64,000 nucleotides of DNA from Dipteronia dyeriana (lineage: Eukaryota; Streptophyta; Magnoliopsida; Sapindales; Sapindaceae). Both the position numbers and the translations under genes were made by a program. Positions 44,571 to 54,873 of this stretch are shown here, in pieces (positions within the stretch are counted from its first letter, which is position 1; the number at the start of each line of letters is the position of its first letter). The stretch spans positions 68,211,192 to 68,275,191 of the forward strand of contig CM065300.1 in assembly GCA_032871835.1 (NCBI GenBank), written 5' to 3'. The notes under the pieces are model-generated. The model was given only the letters and a program-made list of their open reading frames with translations, was not told the DNA's origin and did no database searches.

Positions 44571-46044
44571 CATGCAAGAAGAGCTTAATCAATTTAAAAG
44601 GAATGAGGTTTGGACTTTAGTTCTTAGGCATAAGAACATCAATGTGATAGGCACCAAGTGGGTATATAGGAATAAATCCGATGAGGATGGTAACATTGTA
44701 CAAAACAAGGCTAGGCTTGTAGCACATGGGTACTCTCAAATTGAGGGTATTGACTTTGAGGAGACATTTGCTCCCGTTGCTAGGATTGAGTCCATTAGGC
44801 TTCTTTTATCCATTTCTTGTTTGCATAAGTTCAAATTATATCAAATGGATGTTAAGAGAGCCTTCCTCAATGGTTTCTTGTAAGAGGAAGTGTTTGTTGA
44901 GCAACCCAAAGGGTTTGTAAATCCTCACCATCCTAATCATGTCTATCACCTCAACAAAGCTTTATATAGGTTGAAACAAGCACTAAGGGCTTAGTATGAG
45001 CTTCTCACCCAATTTCTTATAGATAATGGCTACACTAGGGGTAGTGTTGACAAGACTTTATTTATCAAGAAAGACAAAGATGAGCTTTTAATAGCTCAAA
45101 CCTATGTTGATGATATAGTTTTTGGCTACACTAATAACACCAAAGTCCAACAATTTGTTGATGTCATGTCTCATGAGTTTGAGATGAATCTTGTTGGTGA
45201 GCTAAGTTACTTTCTAGGTTTTCAAATTAAGCAAACGGATGATGAGATTTTCATATCTCAAGCTAAGTATGCCAAAAACCTAGTGAAGAAATTTGGCCTT
45301 GAAAGTGTCAAACATTGTGATACACCCATGAGTACCACTTTGAAGCTAAGCAAGGATGTTAGTGGTAAAAGTGTGGACCAAACTTTATATCGTGGCATGA
45401 TTGGTAGCTTTCACTATTTGACTGTAAGTAGGCCCGATATCTCTTTTAGTGTGGGTGTGTGTGCTAGGTACCAATCGGATTCTAAGGAGTCCCATCTCTC
45501 TTCCGTTAAGGGAATTATTCGTTATGTGAATGGGACATCTAACTATGGAATTTGGTACTCTTTTGACACTAATGCTAGTCTTGTAAGCTTTAGTGATTCA
45601 GATTGGGCAGGAAATTATGATGATAGGAAAAGTACATCGGGCGGTTGCTTTTTCATTGGGAACAACCTTGTCTTTTGGTTTTGCAAGAAGCAAAATTTGG
45701 TTTCTTTGTCCACGGCTGAGGCTGAATACATAGCTGTTGGGAGTGGATGCACACAACTTCTTTAGATGAAGCAAATGCTAGTCGACTATGGATTCAATCA
45801 AGGTACTCTTACTCTCTTTTGTGATAACATGAGTGCAATTAATATTTCCAAAAATCTGGTTCAACATTCTAGAACTAATCATATTGACATCCGTCATTGT
45901 TTCATTAGAGAACTAGTTGAGAACAAATGCATAGTACTTGAGCATGTATGTACTAATGATCAACTAAATCTTTTTACTAAACCCTTAGATGCTACTCAAT
46001 TCAAAACTCTTAGTAGATCTATTGGGATTTGTTTAATGGAGTGA
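44571..46044 (+). pseudogene. Sirevirus S1 reverse transcriptase and RNase H (stops only)
   Basis: Blocks in one frame: [51 protein letters not shown] (first Asp), YVDDIVFGYTNN (45103-45114 for YVDD), GELSYFLGFQIKQ, YRGMIGSFHYLTVSRPDISF, then RNase H with FSDSDWAGNYDDRKSTSGG, STAEAEYIAVGSG and LFCDNMSAINISKN. Stops: TAA 44881, TAG 44992, TAG 45763. The end IGICLME fits the Sirevirus lineage. S1 is about as close to function as S3. Confidence 0.92.
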
Positions 46045-46101
46045 TGAGTTATGGTCTTTGACCCCATAAGGGGAACTCAAGCAAAGAGAGCAATTGTATA
46101 C
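46045..46101 (+). other. Stub of S1 3' region
   Basis: TGATGAGTTATGGTCTTTGAC to GCAATTGTATAC matches 61460-61517 of S3. It then breaks off into the Ty3-like element, so S1 lacks its 1.1-kb 3' region, purine tract and 3' LTR. Confidence 0.85.
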
Positions 46102-46377
46102 CAAAATTATCACGAAACCTCTTCCAAAAACAACAACCAATTCCATTAATATTATGAGGAGGCTCATCTTCCCTCTACAATGAATACATATATAACAAGA
46201 ATATTCAAATCCCTAACTCATTAAGGAATCACTCTAGAATGGAAACTCCATTTATTAAGATTTAATTATGTCTCCAATTGTTATTATCCCATGCAAGATT
46301 TTTGGGTTGACTGACTAATATAGAATGAATTTGTTTCTTTCACGATTTAATTTGGTTTGAAAAATATAGCTATTACA
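46102..46377 (-). repeat. Ty3-like element, truncated 3' LTR
   Basis: It reads on the minus strand from TGTAATAGCTATATTTTTC (46377) leftward and matches 48131-48407 at high identity (shared words AACAACAACC, TTAATATTATGAGGAGGCTC, ACTCTAGAATGGAAACTCC). It is cut at 46102 by the junction with S1, leaving 276 of about 1,769 bp. Confidence 0.85.
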
Positions 46378-46390
46378 ATTCTACCCCCTT
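46378..46390 (-). other. Polypurine tract of the Ty3-like element
   Basis: On the minus strand TAAGGGGGTAGAAT, directly before TGTAATAGC, the LTR start. Confidence 0.8.
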
Positions 46391-46394
46391 ATAG

Positions 46395-46531
46395 AAATTT
46401 CGTCCTCGAAATTTTACTAACGTATCTCAAAACACAAACATCTGTGGTAAATTCTCCTTCGTAAAACAATTTCATAATAAATTTGGATAATACAATTTTC
46501 TCCCTGTAGCAAATTTCCTCCCGAAATTTGC
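46395..46531. repeat. Two related hairpins in the Ty3-like interior
   Basis: AAATTTCG-TCCT-CGAAATTT (46395-46414) and GCAAATTTC-CTCCC-GAAATTTGC (46509-46531) are perfect inverted repeats with the same core, 95 bp apart. The first is the known conserved end motif of this type; the second is a variant copy within the same 260-bp interior. Confidence 0.75.
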
Positions 46532-46621
46532 ATAAACAACCAGCTACAAAATATTCGTATGATAACATCAATCATATCCTAGAATCAATACCAAATAATA
46601 ATCTAGTCTCCTGAATCGACC

Positions 46622-46636
46622 TTGCTCTGATACAAA
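46622..46636 (-). other. Primer-binding site of the Ty3-like element
   Basis: The minus strand reads TTTGTATCAGAGCAAGG next to the LTR end GTTACA; TGGTATCAGAGCA-like with one mismatch at the second base. Confidence 0.78.
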
Positions 46637-46638
46637 TT

Positions 46639-48407
46639 TGTAACACCCTAAATCCGGGATGATACGAAACTCAAACCTTACAAAAACCTTAATTTATAAA
46701 TATTCACAATAAGAATAAACAACAATATATCCACAAAATACAATACTCAAACCTAATACCATTCATTTCACTTAAATCTCCAAATTCTAAAGTAATTACA
46801 ACATTAAATTAATTGATTCCTTACAATACGCACAAAAGAAATTAAATCCTCCGGCAATACATGTCTTCCATATGCTAATGAAAACTTCCTCCATTTTAAA
46901 TCTAAGAACTTAATCTGTAAAATTGTTGTGACGAGGAGTGAGCCGTCAACTTAGAAAGCATATTCTCACATAACTTGTAAAATAAAAATAGTCTTTATAA
47001 AATCTTTAAGTTCAAGCTTTGGTTAAAAACTTGATGATCGAAATCCATCAAAATAATGTTTAACAAAACATTAAAACATTTCATACAAATCATATAATAA
47101 ATATCAATATAATAATTGAAATAGCCTTTATAAATCATTTTTGTATTCATAATCATAAATCATAAGAGATTCATTAGTAGAATAGACATTTATAAATCAT
47201 AAGACCAAAAAAAAAAAAAAATTTAATGCTCTCTAATTTGATAGAAATAAACAATACGAATTAATCATGTAATAAAACAGTAAATAGATAGCTCATGTCT
47301 GATAGTGTCACAAATCTCGAATAGTGTCACCCGTAGCCTGGTGACTCAGCCCAAATGATTCCGATTAGTGTCACCCGTAACCCGGTGACCCGACCCCAAT
47401 GATTTCGATTAGTGTCACCCGTAGCTCGGTGACTTGACCTAAATGATTATGATAGTGTCACCAGTATCCCGGTGACCCAGTCCAAATGATTCCGCTAGTG
47501 TCACCCGTAGCCCAGTGACCCCGCCCAAATAATTTAGATAATGCATTCAATGAGCCAAATTAGAAAACAATCACTCATGTTACCTTGTTGAATCACATAT
47601 TAGAAAAATTAATTGAAAAAAGAATATCAACTAAATAACTTGTTGTATATTGTATGTTATAAACGTTTCAAAACAATTATATATCGTATCTAATAAACGT
47701 TTCAAAACATTTCAAATACTTTAATTACCATACAAAGTTGTGAATCACATTTACGAACAAAGTAGTGACTACTGAAGGAGAAACTAATAACGTAACTTAC
47801 TTAATGCAAATCATAAATCAAAACAGATAAACAATAACAGTATAAGCAGTCAAACAAAGTATGCATTCAAATTGTATTAAAAATAAGTTTAAAAGTAGTT
47901 GTTTTCAAAACTTTTTATATACAATTCTCACTGAAACAATTTTATTAACACAAGTAAAATCATTCACAGAATATAATAAGGTGGAGATGCTAAAAACAAT
48001 AATTCAATAATTCAAAACATAAACAAACCATGGATGGATTTCTTACATAATATATATATGTATATATGCCATGATCATGTGTGTGTTTACTTACCTCGAA
48101 TCCATATAAGGAGTTAGCTCTACATCTACACACCAAAAATCACACGAACCCTCTTCCAAAAACAACAACCGATTCCCTTAATATTATGAGGAGGCTCATC
48201 TTCCCTATATAGTGAATACATAAATAACAAGAATATTCAAATCCCTAACTCATTAAGGAAACACTCTAGAATGGAAACTCCATTTATTAGGATTTAATTA
48301 TGTCTCCAACTGCTATTAATAAATGCAAGATTTTTAGGTTGACTAACTAATGTAGAAAGAATTTATTTATTTCAGGATTTACTTTGGTTTGAAATACAAC
48401 TATTACA
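46639..48407 (-). repeat. Ty3-like element, complete 5' LTR
   Basis: On the minus strand TGTAATAGTTGTATTTC to AGGGTGTTACA, 1,769 bp, TG...CA ends. It contains a five-unit tandem repeat (47322-47539). No ORF of note. The 46.4-48.4 kb region has its own base composition and no copia likeness. Confidence 0.85.
47322..47539. repeat. Five 43-44-bp tandem units with internal GTCACC/GGTGAC palindrome
   Basis: Units start TAGTGTCAC at 47322, 47366, 47410, 47453 and 47496 (period 44, 44, 43, 43), with a partial unit at 47303. Each has GTGTCACCCGTAGCCCGGTGA-like sequence, so each can fold: GTCACC pairs with GGTGAC around a 7-base loop. It is the GC-richest part of the LTR. Confidence 0.88.
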
Positions 48408-49044
48408 TTAAATATTAATGTTAAGTTTTCAATATTGTCTATTTAAACAAGGCTTCTGGATAAGTCAATATATCCAAGTTCAAAATGTAGTCATATTAGT
48501 AAATATGGTAACTTGGAGAGCTATAGGCTGTCTATGAGCTTTTGACGATTAATGATATTCTTCACGAGGATACACTTTCTCTTATAAGGTTGTCTAGGGT
48601 ATGAGTAAGAAATATTAACATATTCTATCTTTATTTAAGAGTGCAATTTTAGTTATTTAGTGGAATGAACTAAAATTAATAGGTCGGACCTAAGTGAATC
48701 ATTTGCTGATTGTGATTGGGTTCTGTCTATTGGAGCTTAAATTTATATAGCCCGTCAAGATCCCCAATCCACACGAACTTACATGGATCACTTGATATAT
48801 TCTACCGGGCCAATTAAGGGTTCCATCTAGAGTTGTATTAAGGCATGTAAACTTGTTTCTTTTTGTAATAGTGGGTCTAGTTCACATATGGACTTTTCAT
48901 TAAGGTCCAATGGATTTAATAAAATAAGAAAAATAATATATTGGCCCATGAATATCTGTTGGGCGGCAAAGCTATATAGTGTAGCTTAATTATACTATTT
49001 TTATTTTATTATTTAATTAAATGAAAATTAATTAATTTGGTAAT
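48408..49044 (+). repeat. Angela LTR fragment (middle)
   Basis: From TTAAATATTAATGTTAAG to ATTTGGTAAT it is collinear with LTR B 21449-22013. It is bounded left by the Ty3-like LTR and right by a Sirevirus LTR. It could be a relic of the 3' LTR of Angela D or of another copy. Confidence 0.85.
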
Positions 49045-50650
49045 TGTAAAGTCCTCATTTGTTGATTGTCTTATTTCTTGAACAAATCACATATTTGGGG
49101 TTTTATGTAAGGGTAGCTTAGGCTCTCAAGACCTCAAGAGAAGAAGCACCAAAGGTAAAATTCTTGTGCTTACTTGCTTTGAAGAGATAGTTGCACACAC
49201 TCACAAATTCATGCATAACTCTTATTCATATATGTTGTCTGTTTATACTTGTGTGCATTTTTGTTTAAATGACTCTTCTTGATTTATTTGCATCTTGTAA
49301 TTAAAGTAACATGTCATTTTAGGCATTAGTATATGATGCATCTTCATCACTCTAGGACTTATTGAAAATGTGTGTTTGAGTGTTGAAAAAATGGGCAGTG
49401 CACTGGTGGTGCGCTACTCGACTAGCGCAGTATCACCAGTACAACATTTCAGTGGATCGCAGCATGTCATGTTCCACTGAACTGCGCCATACCACCTACG
49501 CAACATTAAAAAGTGGGCATTGCGCTGGTGGTGCGCTACTGGACTATAACAGCCTCACCAACGCAACATTCCAGTGGATCGTCGCTTGTTATGTGCCACT
49601 GAGCTACGCCACTCCACCAGTGCCTATTAAAAATTTAGGTTGTGCGCTGGTGGTGAGCTACTCGACTAGCGCACCTCACCAGCGCACATAGTGGGAGCTG
49701 GAACGTTTTTTTCAAAACAACCTAACTTTGGTTGAAACTCATATATCTATATAACTCTTTGCATTCATGTCGAAAAAGAGTTCAGAACATCATATACTTT
49801 ACTTAGAACACATTTTAAAAGGAAAAATCACCCAAGAACTCATCTTTAAACACTCAAAGCATTCCCATGTGCATAAAAACTTCATATTGCATCATCTAAA
49901 GTCATTTAGAGTGCATCAATGGATAGTTTTGCATCATCACATCTTGTTTGGTAAGTTTCTCACTATCTTCTTACAAGTTAAGTGATTTTCTTGCTAATCC
50001 ATCTCTTTAATCATTTATATGCTCTTAGAATACATTCTAGTTACAAATTAGAGATTGTTGTGATGACACGATTGAGTGTTGTATTGTGATAGCTTCATAG
50101 GATTGTTTGATCTATGTTTAGCTAAGCTTTTTGAACATGTCATTTAGCTCTTGATATCTAGGATTGAATTAATTGTCATCACATTATCCTAGATAAGCAT
50201 ATTAGGTTTCCTAGCCTCTTTTGTTCTTTGAATATCATCATATATTCACATAGGCCATTTTATCTCTTTATTGAGAAGTAAGACTTGTGTTGCTTCCGGA
50301 ATTAGGTAGCTTAAATCACAAGCAAGATGGACTAGGTTCACTTATACCGGAATTAGGTAGTGGTGGTGGATTTTAAACCGAGATTACGTTGTAATTTCTT
50401 TTGCCATTAGTGGATTCAAGGTTCGAGTGTGGAGCATTTAACAGCCCATGGTTTTTCCATTTGGAGGGTTTCCACGTATATCTCAAGTGTCTTTATTATT
50501 TCTGCACTTATTACACTTGTGATATTATTGTGACTAGTTAGGGGTATTTTCGACAACTTGGCCATTAACGAAAATTGGGTAAAATTGATTAAAATCTATT
50601 TATCTTCCTCCCTCTATATTGTTATTAAACACACCATAATATTTGTTTCA
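49045..50650 (+). repeat. Sirevirus-type LTR b (5' LTR of S2)
   Basis: TGTAAAGTCCTCATTTGTTG to ATTTGTTTCA, 1,606 bp, nearly the same length as LTR a. CpG-rich palindromic block 49380-49690 (last unit 49642-49687 a near-perfect palindrome), TATA-like site 49739-49754. The 5 bases before it are GTAAT. The ORF 49380-49691 is an artefact of the repeat block. Confidence 0.92.
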
Positions 50651-50652
50651 AT

Positions 50653-50665
50653 TGGTATCATAGCA
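50653..50665 (+). other. Primer-binding site of S2
   Basis: TGGTATCATAGCA, one change (G to T) from the site of S1, two bases after the LTR. Confidence 0.87.
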
Positions 50666-50775
50666 AGTTCCTAGACATACATAGGTGATCCTTGCTCATT
50701 TTGGTGTCTGTTTCATTTTGTGTGTTTGTGTTGATCATTCATACACTCGCATTCATATTATTCGTTCATAAAACA

Positions 50776-51876
50776 ATGAGTGGAAACAGTGGCATCGAGG
50801 GAGCTTCTAGCACTAGACCTCCACTTCTCACCGGGTTGAATTATGCCTCTTAGAAAGTCAAGATGGAGTCTTATATTTGCCAAATTCATGATAGAGCATG
50901 GGTGGCAATTGAAGACGGCTATACTCCACCCATGATGACTTCTACGGATGGAGGATATGATGTACTCATGCCAAAGGCACAGTGGAACACATAAGAATTT
51001 GAGGCATCAAAGTGGAATAGGAAGGCAATGCATGCCATCCTATGTGAAATGGATCAAAATCAATACAAATTGGTTCAAAACACTAGGATAACTAAGGAGG
51101 CATGGGATATCTTAGAAGTTGCACATGAGGGAACCGATATGGTTAAGGAATTGAAGTTTCAAGTTCTCCAAATGCAATTTGAATTGCTTAAGATGGATGA
51201 GAACGAGTGCTTCAATGACATTGAAGTGAGGTTGATGGACATTGTGAACCAAAGTCATCAATTTGGTGATCCTTATTCGGATAGGAAGATCAAGTAGAAG
51301 ATTATGAGATCTCTACCCTATAGATTTGAGTCCAAAGTAACTGCTTTAGAAGAGAACAATGCCTACAAGGATATGAAGCCAAGTGAAGTGATTGGAAGGC
51401 TTCTAGCTTATGAATCTAGGAAATGTCCTAACCCCACACCACTGAAAAAGCAAAAGGATATTGCTTTGAAAGCCTCCTAAGTTGAGAAGGAGGAAAGTGA
51501 TGACTCGGATGAGGAAATGGCTTTGCTAATGAGAAAGTTCAAGAAATTCTACAAATCTGAGAGGAAAGGTTTCGGATCCAAGGGTCAAGACTTCAAGAAA
51601 AAGGCTCCCTTTAAAAAGATTGAGCCTAGGTAAGAAAAAACCGAAAAGAAAGGAGTCCAATGCTATGATTGTGGTGGGATAGGTCACTTTTCCCCTGAAT
51701 GCGCAAATCACAATGTCAAGATAAAGGGAAAAGTGATGACCACCACATGGAGTGAAAGTGATAACTCCAATGAATGAGATAAGTCTTCGGACGATGAAGA
51801 ACCCATGGCTAACTTTATAGCCTTTACGTCCTTTCATAGGAGCAAAGATGCTAGTGAAGAAGAAAATAAGAGTCAA
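50776..51876 (+). pseudogene. Sirevirus S2 gag, 5' half (broken, then cut off)
   Basis: The ATG at 50776 (MSGNSGIEGASSTRPPLL) stays in one frame to the end of the match. Stops: TAG 50851, TAA near 50993, TAG 51295-51297 (shared with S1), TAA near 51478, TAA near 51631, TGA near 51776. Zinc knuckle 1 CYDCGGIGHFSPEC is intact. It ends at SEEENKSQG, just before the coiled coil; everything after (second knuckle, pol, 3' LTR) is missing. Confidence 0.88.
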
Positions 51877-52917
51877 GGTATCTCTACAAACTCCTACTAT
51901 GGCTACTTCAATTCCAGAAGGTACAATCTCACATTTTATTCTCGTTTTTCATTTTTACAATATTATAGGCCATATCATGCCCAAGCTACTCTCTTAAGAA
52001 GTAATGATCTTGAGTAAGTCTTTTCGTATTGCTTTCATATCATGTGCATATAAGCTATAAAAACTTTGTTTTCAAAAAGATGCACTTTGCTTCTCTTATA
52101 TGTTTTATTAAGTAAGTTGAGTATGAATATGTAAGTTATGGATACACCTTGAAGTCTTATGACCAGTACATTAAAGATGACCAATGGTCAGTATCCATTT
52201 TGCTTCGGCAACTACATAGAACTCAACAAGCACCTTCATAAAAAGGGCTACACACTTTGGTTGTGAAGCCGCCTAATGTAGAAAATGGCTACACCTTTGT
52301 GATGAGTAAAAGCTGTCATGTAGAGTATATGATTGTGTTAGAAAAATCAAAGAAGTGTTGAAAAAGAATCTCTGATTCAAATTCTGGATGACAATCAGTT
52401 TGAACTTTTATGGAAAAACTTAAGATGAATAGATGTTGAAATGATTTGCACGTTGATTATCAAATTACTTCTTTACATATACTTGAAGTAAAATTCACAC
52501 ACATACACTTTGTTTAGAAGTATTTGATATTCTAGCAATTTTAGAAGAATTATGAGAGAGATTGAAAATCTTGGTGTATCTCTCTTAGTTTGTGAAGCTT
52601 ATTTTTTTGGATTTCTTTAAAATTTCATTAATGTGTGATTTTGTGGATTTCATTGTGAACATTATCCTATCTTGATCCTAGATAAAGCATTTATCAAGGG
52701 GGAACATAGTAACCTAAAATTTGTTCTCTTTTATGATATGTTCACATGTTTCAAGTTGATATTTGTTAGCATATTCTTGGTTGATTGATCAATCTTCTAT
52801 ATGCTATTTAAAGTTTTTTGATTTGAATGTTGATTCTTTGTATTACCATATGTCTTTGTATTTTTAAATGATTGACTTGCTTTGATTGTTTCCACTCATG
52901 TTTGTTTTTAGTGTTTA
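51877..52917 (+). other. Left part of a 3-kb foreign segment; no clear gene
   Basis: The Sirevirus match ends at AGAGTCAAGG. The next 1 kb is T-rich with an ATGGCTACTTCAATTCCAG word followed by GTACAATC (51902-51929), which could be a short first exon with a donor. It then resembles intron or untranslated DNA up to the PF20167-like pseudogene. Confidence 0.4.
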
Positions 52918-53680
52918 GTGATTTTCTACACAAGGTCATGGGAAGAAACAAGGCTACCAGAAGTGGTACACAAGGTCATGGGAACCAAGAAATTGTTACA
53001 TGAAAAGGGTATAGATTTGAGTAAGTGTGGAGATTCTTTTGTCCATCGGATCATCATTGATAGAAATTACGGTACATGGGTTAATATGCTTAAAGTGGTA
53101 AATGATGGTATGGTTAGAGAATTTTACCATGAGTATAAGGATAGTACAACCAATGTATATGCCTTGACAGATGTAAGAGGTGTTGTCTTTAGAGCTAACT
53201 CGGGAGATTATCAATAAATTCCTTGGGTTAACCAATGATATTGAGTCAGATTTTTTTGATGTTGATGTTAGTGAGAATCTCAATATGATGGGCAAAACAC
53301 CATATGATGACATTGTTTTTTAGTTGGGAAATCATGCATTTATTAGTCAAAGTTTATTGACTAAGGCAAGTGCCATTTGGCATCTTTCATTGGCACCAAA
53401 CTTGTAAGAGCTTCTAATACTACCGAGCTAAACAAGGAGAAAATCAAGATTGTGCATGCCTTAGTGACTAACTGACCTATAAACCTTGGAGAAGTTTTTA
53501 TGAATTATCTTGATCGTGTGGCTTTGTCAACATGGCTGGACAATAAGTTGGCACTGTCGGGGTTTATTACTCAATTGTGTTTGGCTCTTGGTATGAAGAC
53601 ACATGAGGAAGATGTGCTACTACCTCCCTTATAGAAGTTTACTAATAAACGTGTGACCTTTATGTTATACAAAGGCAAGG
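52918..53680 (+). pseudogene. 'Putative plant transposon protein' (PF20167-like) pseudogene
   Basis: Pieces in order: DRNYGTWVNMLKVVNDGMVR EFYHEY-type (W, then the VREFY word typical of the family), YALTDVRGVVFRANS, a frame change at 53215, LTKASAIWHLSLAP, INLGEVFMNYLD and LALSGFITQLCLALGM. Pattern and spacing fit the domain described as putative plant transposon protein, found beside plant retroelements; its function is unknown. Stops occur near 53322, 53405, 53474 and 53632. Assignment is by memory of the family pattern. Confidence 0.6.
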
Positions 53681-53869
53681 GTAGGTGATCACTTTAAAAG
53701 AATTCAAATTTTGATCACCTAATCTTTTACATTTGTTATCATTTTTGGATATTTTGAGTGTTTGATTGCTTGTAAAAGTGTTTTTAGGCATACAAACTTA
53801 TCAAAGGGCACTTTAGTCCCAAGTTAGAGTTTCACATGAAAAGAAAAGATTTTGGGAAGAAAATAAGAA

Positions 53870-54345
53870 ATCTGCGAGTTAGATCTCACAGTTCCAAATC
53901 ATAGAAGTTCTTTAGAGAAGACTGCAACATATCGCTGGGACTTCAATATCAAATTCAAAGTTGTAGTTGTTTCCTAGACCCAACTGCAACATCAATCTAT
54001 GAGTTCCTTCTCGTAGATACAACTAGCAAAGCAATTCCATAAGCTTCTGCTATGTCAAACTGTGACCACCATCCAGAAGATCAGAAACTGCTAAATCAAA
54101 CTACGAGTTCCATCTCACAAATCCAACTAGTAGAACAATTCCAGATGAAACTGCCACTTCAAACTATGAGTTCTAACTAACATAAGTACGTTGGCTCACA
54201 GATCTTCAAGTATCACCTTATAGTTTCATCTCGTAGGAGTTGCCCAGAATTCCACTGCCATCAAAATCTATGACGACTAACTTGCAGAAGTAACACTGCG
54301 ACACAATCTACGAGTTCCATCTCATAAATTCGTCTAACAATTGCT
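53870..54345. repeat. Degenerate tandem repeat with CTACGAGTTCCATCTC motif
   Basis: Diverged units of about 60-80 bp built on words such as CTATGAGTTCCTTCTCGTAG, CTACGAGTTCCATCTCACAA, CTATGAGTTC and CTACGAGTTCCATCTCATAA, each followed by ATCCAACTAG-like sequence and CTGC-AC-TCAAA. At least five units are visible (near 53872, 53996, 54098, 54165, 54300). No reading frame persists through it. Confidence 0.65.
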
Positions 54346-54873
54346 TGCCACGTCAGCAATCGACTTGATAATTCAATGATTTTCTCCACCCATCACCTTA
54401 CCTAAAATATCTTTGTTAACCTAGTATATATATGTAATAATATCTTACACTAAAAGGGACTTACTTTTATAGTGTGACAAAATTAGTGTAAAATAGTGTT
54501 AGCAAAAGTTAGAGTAATCTAGGAGTTAAGAGTGGAAGTTCTCTTATAAAGTATTTTAGTTAGGAGTTTTACTTGGACCTTGAAGCAACATTGAAGGAGA
54601 TTAAAGAAAGGAATTGCAATCAAGTCAAGGATCATCCATGGCAATCGGTTGTATCTCTCTCCGTCTTTCTTTTATATTTAAGAACATCATGTGTAGATAA
54701 ACTCTTTAAGATGTGAGGCATAGATGCACATTTGTTGTTAACCATGATTCAAGTCAATATAAAATGTTTATCCAATCTATCTTATTTATATATGTGCATT
54801 CATCGTATGAACTATACATTTAATGTGATTTTCTTTACATTGATAGCATTTAATATGCTTTATAAGTGGTTGG
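54346..54873. other. Noncoding right part of the 3-kb segment
   Basis: AT-rich, with no motif I recognise; it ends at the Angela LTR terminus at 54874. Confidence 0.5.

Larger units (their letters stand above)
46102..48407 (-). mobile_element. Non-autonomous Ty3-like LTR element (minus strand, tiny internal region)
   Basis: Order on the minus strand: 5' LTR 48407-46639, primer-binding site 46636-46624, 240-bp noncoding interior, purine tract 46390-46378, truncated 3' LTR. The 3' end motif ATTTCGAGGACGAAATTT with an AAGGGGGTAGAAT tract is characteristic of plant Ty3 chromovirus-type elements. There is no gag or pol, so it depended on a helper or is a large deletion product. Right flank is an Angela LTR. 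Confidence 0.78.

Noticed and set aside
47322..47539. CRISPR-like array
   Set aside because: Units are contiguous tandem repeats without unique spacers, within an LTR of a plant genome.
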